32,492 nt of DNA, from positions 1-32,492 of the forward strand of contig SCSZ01000025.1 in assembly GCA_004322265.1 (NCBI GenBank), written 5' to 3'. A model generated the notes under the pieces. The model did no database searches. It was given only the letters and a program-made list of their open reading frames with translations, and had not been told where the DNA came from. Below, one piece after another: positions 1-11,557 of this stretch. Position 1 is the first letter of the stretch. Each line of letters starts with the position of its first letter. Source of the stretch: Patescibacteria group bacterium. Lineage in GTDB: Bacteria; Patescibacteriota; Saccharimonadia; Saccharimonadales; Saccharimonadaceae. The translations under genes and the position numbers were made by a program.

Positions 1-1310
<1,310 letters not shown>

Positions 1311-1660
1311 AGTAATTGCTAATAACCATTTATTAGAATTACTTGCCGTCAATCTTTAAAAAATTTTTTCTTACATCCAAATTGTCAAATTGCAGTGCTC
1401 CCATTGAGAGCACATTTCTACACATCAGTTGGATGTATGTCGTCTGCTCTCAAAATTTTTCGTGTCTACCATTCGGCGTCTCGCTCCAGTAGTAATGTTG
1501 TATTTCTTGCAATAAAATGAACCTCTTACGATTCACTTTTATGCGTATCGCCAGAGGTTCATAGTGAACATTCGCTTAACTTCTAATAATTGTACTCGCG
1601 TAGCCCTACATTTGCAAGGGTTTTTGTGTGGGATTTTAATCTGTTCCGTGCAAGGTAATA
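1311..1660. other. Spacer between 23S 5' end and the antisense gene, with two inverted repeats
   Basis: No gene is seen here. Two clear inverted repeats are present. TACATCCAA (1372-1380) pairs perfectly with TTGGATGTA (1429-1437) and encloses GTGCTC (1395-1400)/GAGCAC (1408-1413). ATGAACCTCT (1517-1526) pairs with AGAGGTTCAT (1553-1562) and encloses TACG/CGTA. They are probably folded parts of the pre-23S leader, and one could be half of the 23S processing structure whose partner lies outside the window. The second may also mark the edge of the segment that brought in the neighbouring gene. Confidence 0.6.
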
Positions 1661-1666
1661 TATACT
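1661..1666 (+). promoter_or_regulatory. -10 box of the antisense gene (leaderless)
   Basis: TATACT lies 7 nt before the GTG start at 1674, so transcription would begin at or next to the start codon. No good -35 and no Shine-Dalgarno sequence are seen. Confidence 0.45.
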
Positions 1667-1673
1667 TATTCTC

Positions 1674-2264
1674 GTGGACATTAATTTTATAAAACAAGTA
1701 GTCAGCATCATTGCCGTAGCCCTTACTTTCATTGCGTATATTCCATACTACAGAGACATTGTAAGGGGTAAAACACATCCTCACATCTACAGTTGGGCAC
1801 TGTGGGGACTATTGACGGTACTAATTGTTGCGCTACAAATAAAGGGTGGGGCTGGCGCAGCCACATGGGTAACTGCTGCAGCAGGTTTGTTATGCTTTGG
1901 TGTGATCGCGCTAGGACTAAAATATGGGAAACGCGATATCACCAGATCGGATACTGTTGTTGCGATCCTGGCGTTAATCGCCATTGCATTCTGGCTAATC
2001 GCAAACCAACCCGTTGTCTCTATTATCTTAGCGGTTATTGCAGATTTACTCGCATTTATTCCAACTGTCCGTAAATCATGGCACAAACCACACACGGAGA
2101 CGTTATCTCTGTATATTACAAATACTATACGGTTCTCGCTCGCACTCTTTGCCGTTCAAGAATACACAATCTTGTCATCGCTCTGGCTCGCGGCTTGGGC
2201 TGTTGCGAATGGGCTCTTCTCCGTTATGCTCGTTATCAGGCGCAAACAAAAAAGCATCATCTAA
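1674..2264 (+). CDS. PQ-loop-like multi-pass membrane protein, encoded antisense within the rRNA operon
   Basis: A 196-aa hydrophobic protein with about six to seven membrane segments. Two related stretches recur: IAYIPYYRDIVRGKTHP (~20-36) followed by YSWALWG, and LLAFIPTVRKSWHKPHTET (~125-143). This repeat of a Pro-containing loop after a helix resembles the PQ-loop/SWEET-like fold, although the Gln of the motif is absent. Transporter or sensor roles are possible and the substrate is unknown. The start is GTG; a -10 box 7 nt upstream and no SD suggest a leaderless mRNA. The gene sits between tRNA-Ile and 23S on the strand opposite the rRNA, and its stop codon ends one base before the tRNA-Ile CCA end. 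Its transcript has no terminator before running antisense to two tRNAs and 16S. That it is a real gene is supported by the long hydrophobic frame; the family assignment is tentative. Confidence 0.75.
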   Translation: MDINFIKQVVSIIAVALTFIAYIPYYRDIVRGKTHPHIYSWALWGLLTVLIVALQIKGGAGAATWVTAAAGLLCFGVIALGLKYGKRDITRSDTVVAILALIAIAFWLIANQPVVSIILAVIADLLAFIPTVRKSWHKPHTETLSLYITNTIRFSLALFAVQEYTILSSLWLAAWAVANGLFSVMLVIRRKQKSII

Positions 2265-2265
2265 A

Positions 2266-2342
2266 TGGTGGGCGACGAGGGACTTGAACCTCCGACCTCG
2301 TCATTATCAGTGACGCGCTCTAACCAGCTGAGCTAGTCGCCC
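2266..2342 (-). tRNA. tRNA-Ile (GAU)
   Basis: A 77-nt cloverleaf with a GGGCGAC/GTCGCCC acceptor stem, anticodon GAT in loop CTGATAA, T-loop TTCAAGT and an encoded CCA. It lies in the 16S-23S spacer, downstream of tRNA-Ala. Ala before Ile is the reverse of the common E. coli/Bacillus order. Confidence 0.97.
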
Positions 2343-2416
2343 ACAATTTAGAAAATGCTTTGATGTAAATAAGTTCTTGGTGGAGTGATCCAGACCGAAA
2401 CCTGGTTCACCCCATA

Positions 2417-2493
2417 TGGTGGAGCGTCGGGGACTCGAACCCCGGACCCCCTGCTTGCAAAGCAGGTGCTCTAGCCAACTGAGCTAACGCCCC
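2417..2493 (-). tRNA. tRNA-Ala (UGC)
   Basis: A 77-nt cloverleaf with a GGGGCGT/ACGCTCC acceptor stem (one G-U pair), anticodon TGC in loop TTTGCAA, T-loop TTCGAGT and an encoded CCA. First tRNA of the rRNA spacer. Confidence 0.97.
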
Positions 2494-2884
2494 ACATCGT
2501 CCGCGAACTTTACCCATTCTATATCAGATAACTCATTGTCGCAAGGGTTAGAGTCGTAGCTAGCACACGAATCTTTCTGACAATAACCCACGAGAGCCCA
2601 AGGATTTACATCGCTAAAACGTGAAATTCTTGGCGCGGAGTCAGGTTGTTGGAGGAAATGGTTCGGGTGATAGCCCGCAGAAATAGAAAAATCCCCCAGC
2701 TTTCGCTAGAGGATTCTCTATTTGGCAACTTAGTTGTGCAATCATCGTCAAGCTATCGAGATTTTTTTGAACTTAGTCTTGTTCCAATAAATTGGAACTG
2801 CGTTATTATGTAAGCTCAACACAATAACAAGACCGACCTAGCTTCAGATAACGATTACTCGATTATCTGGCATAACTCTCCCTA
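2494..2884 (-). other. Internal transcribed spacer, 16S to tRNA-Ala
   Basis: No gene is seen. It holds one arm of the 16S processing stem (2724-2749) and a hairpin at 2681-2723 (AAATAGA..TCTATTT outer arms, AGC/GCT inner arms, 4-nt GAAA loop in the RNA sense), which is likely part of pre-rRNA folding. Confidence 0.7.
2724..2749 (-). repeat. 16S processing stem, 3' arm
   Basis: The 26 bases pair with 4453-4479 on the other side of 16S, with one bulge and two non-identical positions, one a G-U pair. Long stems joining the two ends of pre-16S are the usual RNase III substrate in bacteria. Confidence 0.85.
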
Positions 2885-4356
<1,472 letters not shown>

Positions 4357-4452
4357 GTTTCTATTTCAAAACAAATGACTCAATATCTCCTAAGAGACAA
4401 TTTTTAGACTCACAAATGTATAAATACATTTGCTTCATCAACATAATAAACT

Positions 4453-4479
4453 GACGATGATTTGCACAACTAAATTGTC
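4453..4479 (-). repeat. 16S processing stem, 5' arm
   Basis: Complementary to 2724-2749, so the two arms bring the ends of pre-16S together. This marks the leader as part of the primary transcript and places the transcription start upstream of 4479. Confidence 0.85.
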
Positions 4480-4551
4480 AAAGTATCTGTTTCAACTCCA
4501 CGTTGGATATCGCCCATTAATTTACTTAAAGCCAGCGACCAGACTTAAACA

Positions 4552-4581
4552 ATCATACTCTCTTTAGCAGACGGTAGTCAA
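4552..4581 (-). promoter_or_regulatory. rRNA operon promoter
   Basis: TTGACT (4576-4581) and TATGAT (4552-4557), 18 nt apart, are read on the minus strand. The expected start is near 4545, giving a leader of about 190 nt before 16S. No terminator is seen between the DUF212 gene and this promoter. Confidence 0.8.
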
Positions 4582-4593
4582 GGGTATTTTTAT

Positions 4594-5040
4594 CTAATTA
4601 ACTTGCAATGTTGAGTAATAAACAATAATGCCCACAATAAAGCCAATTACAACACCAACAACGACTTCGATTGGTGTATGACCCTTGGCAGCACGCGGCA
4701 ATGGAACTCGGCTTTTTTGCTCACGAATCAAGGCAATAATCGCTGTCCCCTGTTCACCAGATGAGCGACGAACCATAACGGCGTCGTACATAACGATTGC
4801 AGCAAACAGTGCAGCCAAACCGAATAATCCCGAGCCTATACCGTCCCTCAGGCCAACGACCACAAGAAGTGCGATAACAGTTGCACTATGAGCACTTGGC
4901 ATACCACCAGATAGATATAGTTGTCGTTTATTGCTACTAAGATTCTTGGCCTTTATACTCGCAATAATGTACTTCAATCCCTGAGCCACTACCCACGCGA
5001 CAAGTGCTGCGATCAGGTAAGGAGAGATTGAGAAGCCCAT
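4594..5040 (-). CDS. DUF212/YuiD-type divergent PAP2 membrane protein
   Basis: A 148-aa membrane protein of the divergent PAP2 (DUF212, PF02681) family. Visible hallmarks are SGGMPSAHSA (~44-53), RRSSGEQG (~91-98) and GHTPIEVVVGVVIG (~120-133), within about four hydrophobic segments. Related PAP2 enzymes remove phosphate from lipid or other phosphomonoesters; the substrate of DUF212 proteins is not established. Its ATG overlaps the gyrA stop codon by one base (TAATG), which implies translational coupling as the third gene of a gyrB-gyrA operon. The length is normal for the family. Direct involvement in topology is not implied. Confidence 0.88.
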   Translation of the reverse strand: MGFSISPYLIAALVAWVVAQGLKYIIASIKAKNLSSNKRQLYLSGGMPSAHSATVIALLVVVGLRDGIGSGLFGLAALFAAIVMYDAVMVRRSSGEQGTAIIALIREQKSRVPLPRAAKGHTPIEVVVGVVIGFIVGIIVYYSTLQVN

Positions 5041-7559
5041 TATTCTTCCCCTTCATCCTCGTCGCTCGTGGCAACCTGCTCAGGCATCAAGCCAAGGGAT
5101 GATACTTTGTCGCCTTCACGCATGCGCATAATGCGAACACCTTGAGTTGTGCGTCCCAGCGTTGGGATATCCTTAAGTGCCACACGAATTGCCTGCCCCT
5201 GGTTAGAGATTAGCAGCACTTCACTGGCATCCGGTTCGAGTGTGCGAACTGCAATGATTGGGCCAGTCTTATCTGTTACAACAGCAGCCTTGATACCGAC
5301 ACCGCCACGCTTATGTGATGGGAAGTTAGCAACCTTGGTTGCTTTTCCATAGCCGTTTTCGCTAATAACAAGCAGGCTACGACCGTCATCATCAACAATG
5401 TCCATACCCACGACTTGATCGTGTGGTCGCAGACGCACACCTCGTACACCTCGAGCACTTCGTCCCATTGGGCGAGCATCTTTCTCGCCGAATCGAATCG
5501 CTTGACCAGCAGATGTAGAGATTATTACATCGTTCTCACCTGTAGTCTTCTGAATCCACTTCAGTTCATCGCCATCATCGAGCTTGATTGCAATTAGTCC
5601 GTTGGTGCGGATGTTTGCGTAATCCTTAAGCGGAGTTTTCTTGATTGTACCCTTTGTTGTCGCCATAAATAGGTAGCCGTCATCCTTGGCATCCTTCTCG
5701 TGGCGAATAATTGAGGTGATCCGCTCTTCGGGCTGTAGGTTGAGTAGGTTCACAGCAGCAACACCCTTAGCAGCGAGGCTGGCAGCTGGTACCTCATATG
5801 CTTTCAGTCTAAAGATACGACCCTTGTTCGTGAAGAACAGTAAGTAATCGTGAGTACTGGTAGGAACCAGTTGATCAATCACGTCCTCTTCCTTGGTTGT
5901 CATACCACGTTTGCCCTTACCACCACGATGTTGACGGTGATACTCACTGACGAGCGTGCGTTTGATGTAGTTCTCGGTTGTTAACAAGATGACAGATTCC
6001 TCTTCTGGAATAAGCTCCTCGTCGCTAAACTTACCAAGTTCACTATTGATGATCTTCGAGCGGCGATCATCGCCGTATTTGTCTTTCATCTCCAGTAACT
6101 CTTCCTTGATGATGCGTAGGATTTCCTTTTCATCAGCGAGGATTGCCTCTAATTTGCCAATAAGAGCTAGGAGCTCCTTGAGTTCATTCTCGATCTTGTC
6201 GCGTTCGAGCCCAGTAAGGCGACGTAGTTGCATCGCAAGGATGGCCTGTGCCTGAATTTCAGACAGACCAAACTTTTCTTGTAATCCAGCTTGCGCTTCT
6301 TCACTGGTCGCACTTGCACGAATCAGTTTAATGACTTCATCAATGTGATCAAGGGCAATTTTGTAACCTTCCAAGATATGTGCGCGAGCCTTAGCAGCCT
6401 TTAGCTCAAACTCGGTGCGGCGACGAACTACTACCTGACGGTGCTTAATGAACTCAGCTAGGATTTCCTGCAAACCAAGCGTTCGTGGCTGAATACCATC
6501 GATCAATGCCAACATGTTGTAGTGAAAGCTAGTCTGAAGTGCGGTCATCTTGAACAACTGATTTAATATCTTTTTAGGATAGCTGTCTTTACGAAGTTCA
6601 ATGACAACACGAACTTTTCCGCGGGCACTTTCATCACGTAAATCGCTAATAACGATCTTTTTGTCCTTATGTAGTTCTGCGATCTTCTCTATAAGTGTTG
6701 CTTTATTTACACCATATGGCATTTCGCTGACAATAATCTGGCTACGGCCCTTTTTGGTTTCTTCGATGGACGTAACAGCGCGAATAGTAACGCTACCTCG
6801 ACCACTTTGATAGGCAAGTTTCATCGGTGCACCACCATAAACGATAGCTCCTGTTGGGAAGTCTGGACCCTTTACGAATTTCAGAAGATCCTCAACAGTG
6901 GCCTCTGGATTATCAATCAAGTGGATCGAGGCATCGACCAGTTCACCGAGGTTATGTGGCGGAATACTGGTCGCCATACCGACAGCAATACCGATCTGTC
7001 CATTCAAGAGAAGATTTGGCAGCCTTGATGGCAGTACAGATGGTTCTTGCTCTGTACCATCATAGTTATCACGAAAATCTACGGTGTCTTTATCAAGATC
7101 ATCAAGTAGTTCGTTACCAGCTCGACCCAGTCGTGCCTCTGTATAACGATTTGCAGCTGGTGGATCTCCATCCATTGAACCGAAGTTACCTTGACCATTA
7201 ACAAGTGGATAGCGCATAACCCAATCTTGAGCCAAGCGAACCATTGCAAAATAAATTGATGAGTCGCCGTGCGGGTGATACTTACCCATCACGTCACCGA
7301 CGATACGCGCACTCTTAAGGAATCGTCCACCTGGACGCAGGTTCTGCTCACCCATTGAATACAGAATTCGACGGTGTACGGGCTTAAGTCCATCGCGGAC
7401 GTCCGGTAGCGCTCGATCAATAATAACGCTCATTGAATAGCGCAGGAAGCTGTCTTCCATAACATCTTCGACAGTACGGTTTTCGACTGATCGAGAGTGA
7501 ATTTGAGGAATTTCTGGTACTAGTTCCCCTTCTAGTGTTGTATTAATTTCATCATCCAT
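5040..7559 (-). CDS. gyrA: DNA gyrase subunit A
   Basis: An 839-aa subunit that breaks and rejoins DNA in the GyrA2B2 complex, which introduces negative supercoils. The N-terminal breakage-reunion domain has the catalytic tyrosine in NRYTEARL (Tyr139). A GyrA box variant, QHRGGKG, at about residue 540 opens the C-terminal DNA-wrapping beta-pinwheel and supports gyrase rather than topoisomerase IV. The tail is acidic. In the quinolone region the sequence is [10 protein letters not shown] (95-104): Ser83 of E. coli is kept (Ser100), but the acidic residue at E. coli position 87 is Phe104. The ATG is 2 nt after the gyrB stop, so the two subunits are co-expressed. Confidence 0.97.
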   Translation of the reverse strand: MDDEINTTLEGELVPEIPQIHSRSVENRTVEDVMEDSFLRYSMSVIIDRALPDVRDGLKPVHRRILYSMGEQNLRPGGRFLKSARIVGDVMGKYHPHGDSSIYFAMVRLAQDWVMRYPLVNGQGNFGSMDGDPPAANRYTEARLGRAGNELLDDLDKDTVDFRDNYDGTEQEPSVLPSRLPNLLLNGQIGIAVGMATSIPPHNLGELVDASIHLIDNPEATVEDLLKFVKGPDFPTGAIVYGGAPMKLAYQSGRGSVTIRAVTSIEETKKGRSQIIVSEMPYGVNKATLIEKIAELHKDKKIVISDLRDESARGKVRVVIELRKDSYPKKILNQLFKMTALQTSFHYNMLALIDGIQPRTLGLQEILAEFIKHRQVVVRRRTEFELKAAKARAHILEGYKIALDHIDEVIKLIRASATSEEAQAGLQEKFGLSEIQAQAILAMQLRRLTGLERDKIENELKELLALIGKLEAILADEKEILRIIKEELLEMKDKYGDDRRSKIINSELGKFSDEELIPEEESVILLTTENYIKRTLVSEYHRQHRGGKGKRGMTTKEEDVIDQLVPTSTHDYLLFFTNKGRIFRLKAYEVPAASLAAKGVAAVNLLNLQPEERITSIIRHEKDAKDDGYLFMATTKGTIKKTPLKDYANIRTNGLIAIKLDDGDELKWIQKTTGENDVIISTSAGQAIRFGEKDARPMGRSARGVRGVRLRPHDQVVGMDIVDDDGRSLLVISENGYGKATKVANFPSHKRGGVGIKAAVVTDKTGPIIAVRTLEPDASEVLLISNQGQAIRVALKDIPTLGRTTQGVRIMRMREGDKVSSLGLMPEQVATSDEDEGEE

Positions 7560-7561
7560 AA

Positions 7562-9568
<2,007 letters not shown>

Positions 9569-9595
9569 TTACTGTAAGCTATTTACAATATTACC

Positions 9596-9624
9596 ATTAT
9601 ACCGAACAAATTGTGTTCACTCAA
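9596..9624 (-). promoter_or_regulatory. gyrB operon promoter
   Basis: TTGAGT (9619-9624), 17 nt, TATAAT (9596-9601) on the minus strand. It lies back-to-back with the promoter of the LPxTG gene; the two -35 boxes are only 4 nt apart. Confidence 0.8.
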
Positions 9625-9628
9625 GCTA

Positions 9629-9657
9629 TTGCCTGAACATATTTCTTATGCTAATCT
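9629..9657 (+). promoter_or_regulatory. Promoter of the LPxTG surface protein gene
   Basis: TTGCCT (9629-9634), 17 nt, TAATCT (9652-9657), with TGC directly before the -10 (extended -10). The expected start is near 9664. Confidence 0.65.
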
Positions 9658-9689
9658 GAGCACAAGAGGTAATCAACAAAAATACAAAA

Positions 9690-10964
9690 ATGTTTAGAAA
9701 AATAGTATCGAATCTTTCGTTCAGCCCAGCACTTGTTGGGCAATTAGGCTTTTACGCAAAACGCCTCCGTAAAGAGGAAACGACTCGTCGAGCAGGCCTT
9801 ATATTTGTAGCGCTCGCTCTTGTTGTACAGTGTCTAGCTGTTTTCCAGCCCCCTGAGGCTGCTAATGCGTCTGGCGCAACCGACTTCGTATCAGGAGGTC
9901 TGGGACTCGGTGCAAATCGATCAATCAACAACTTCCTTAACCCCTACGATACTAACGCTACTCACTTACAAGACATTATGAACTATATGGGAATTAGTCG
10001 GCAAGAAATTGCAAGCGCGCAGTACGGCTCATTTATAGTTGGTAACAAAATCTCTTGGGGAAGAGAGGCGCGCTTTAGCTACGCCCAAGGAGAGCGTCAG
10101 GTTAACATTACAAATGCAAGCGGTCAGGTTGTATTACCTATATATGCTAAGCCAATGAAGCTCAATAATAGTGCTAACCTGCGTATATATGCGTGGATCG
10201 GACACTCAAGTCGAGTCGGTTGGTTTGCCCTTATGCAAGCTTGTGGCAACCTCGTAACAGATATCATTCCGCCTCCACCACCGCCTCCAGTCAAATACTG
10301 TACTTATAATGGTGCGATCCTAGCCGATAGCGCAGATTGTAAGGGATGCCCAGGCAATGTAAATATCTGGTACAAAGATGCAACATGTATTCCAAACATC
10401 GTTAAGTCAAAAACTGCTGTTAATAATACTCAAGGTGGAGTTGACGCAACGACCGTTACTGCAAACGGTGGCGACAAAATAACGTATACAGTTACTGTCC
10501 AGAATACTGGGCTACTGGCCACGAGTGTCGAGCTTCAAGAACCCCTCAAAGACGTGCTCGAGTATGCCAATGTAACGGATGCAGGCGGCGGAACTCTTGA
10601 CCCAACGACCAAAACCCTCAGCTGGCCAACTATTCAGCTAGCACCTGGCGTTAAGGAGGCACGTACATTCTCAGTTACCGTTATCGATCCCGTACCCGCA
10701 ACTGCACAGGGTGTTAGCGATCCTACCTCCTACGACTGTACAATGATTAACGTCTTCGGTAATGCTGTTACGATTAAGGTTACTTGCCCGACACCAAAGG
10801 TCGTTGAACAAGTCGTTACACAGCTACCTCACACAGGTCCGACCGAGAATCTTATCTTCGCTGGAGTTGTGCTCGCGGTTGTAACCTATTTCTACGCGCG
10901 CGCTCGTCAGGTTGGCAAAGAAGTTCGCCTTATACGACGTGATCTTAATTCAGGAACAATCTAA
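9690..10964 (+). CDS. Secreted DUF11-domain protein with LPxTG-type sortase anchor
   Basis: A 424-aa surface protein. A basic N-terminus (~24-34, KRLRKEETTRR) precedes a hydrophobic export segment (~35-53). Then come a domain without a recognised family (~60-190), a run of prolines, a short Cys-rich linker (~205-235) and a DUF11-like beta domain with the typical GDKITYTVTVQNTG (~259-272). LPHTG at 379-383, a hydrophobic stretch (~387-404) and a basic tail form a sortase sorting signal, so the protein is probably linked to the cell wall. Such proteins are plausible host-contact factors in epibiotic Saccharibacteria, but that is inference. The only SD-like sequence (AGAGGT) is about 20 nt before the ATG, which is long. 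The next gene begins 11 nt downstream. Confidence 0.85.
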   Translation: MFRKIVSNLSFSPALVGQLGFYAKRLRKEETTRRAGLIFVALALVVQCLAVFQPPEAANASGATDFVSGGLGLGANRSINNFLNPYDTNATHLQDIMNYMGISRQEIASAQYGSFIVGNKISWGREARFSYAQGERQVNITNASGQVVLPIYAKPMKLNNSANLRIYAWIGHSSRVGWFALMQACGNLVTDIIPPPPPPPVKYCTYNGAILADSADCKGCPGNVNIWYKDATCIPNIVKSKTAVNNTQGGVDATTVTANGGDKITYTVTVQNTGLLATSVELQEPLKDVLEYANVTDAGGGTLDPTTKTLSWPTIQLAPGVKEARTFSVTVIDPVPATAQGVSDPTSYDCTMINVFGNAVTIKVTCPTPKVVEQVVTQLPHTGPTENLIFAGVVLAVVTYFYARARQVGKEVRLIRRDLNSGTI

Positions 10965-10975
10965 AAGGTGGATAT

Positions 10976-11548
10976 ATGAGTGAGAATTTAGAAAGATCAG
11001 AATCAAGCCCAGAAGTAAAAATCGGATCACCAGAGACGGCTATTGAACGACAAGAACAGCTAGCTGACAAGCAAGAAAGAAGTGTCGAAAGCCCTCGCGA
11101 TGCGGACGCAGCCGAACGTGCTCGCGTAGAGGCACTCGAAACAGCTATAAGCGTCGAGGCCGGCGGCAAAGAGAAAGACAGAAAAGCTGAACCGACAACC
11201 GCCAAACGTCGCGGCCCTATTTCTAAAAAGCAAAAAGAAGCTAGCTTCAAACGACAGATGAAAGAAATCCAGGCTCAAGAACCTCCTCTTAACCGCGCCT
11301 TTAGTAAAGTCATTCATAACAAAGCTGTCGAAAAGACGAGTGATGTCGTCGGATCGACTGTAGCTAGACCCAACGCAATTCTTGCCGGAGCCGTTAGTGC
11401 ATTTGCTTTGACGCTTGCAGTCTACGTAACAGCTAAGATCATAGGATTTCAACTATCTGGCTTCGAGACAATTGCAGCATTTATCATCGGCTGGATTATC
11501 GGCCTCATTTACGACTACCTTCGGGTCGTTATCACTGGTCAAAAATAG
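10976..11548 (+). CDS. Unknown protein: charged N-terminal half, two C-terminal membrane segments
   Basis: 190 aa. Residues ~1-110 are very rich in Glu, Lys, Arg and Ala, with predicted helical or disordered character (AERARVEALETAIS, SKKQKEASFKRQMKE). Residues ~131-150 and ~160-178 are hydrophobic (AILAGAVSAFALTLAVYV; AAFIIGWIIGLIY). A cytosolic charged region attached to a membrane hairpin is the likely topology. A strong SD (AAAGGTGG) precedes the ATG. It is probably co-transcribed with the LPxTG gene 11 nt upstream and converges on the ATPase gene, with 9 nt between stop codons. No family is recognised. Confidence 0.75.
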   Translation: MSENLERSESSPEVKIGSPETAIERQEQLADKQERSVESPRDADAAERARVEALETAISVEAGGKEKDRKAEPTTAKRRGPISKKQKEASFKRQMKEIQAQEPPLNRAFSKVIHNKAVEKTSDVVGSTVARPNAILAGAVSAFALTLAVYVTAKIIGFQLSGFETIAAFIIGWIIGLIYDYLRVVITGQK

Positions 11549-11557
11549 CGCCTGATC

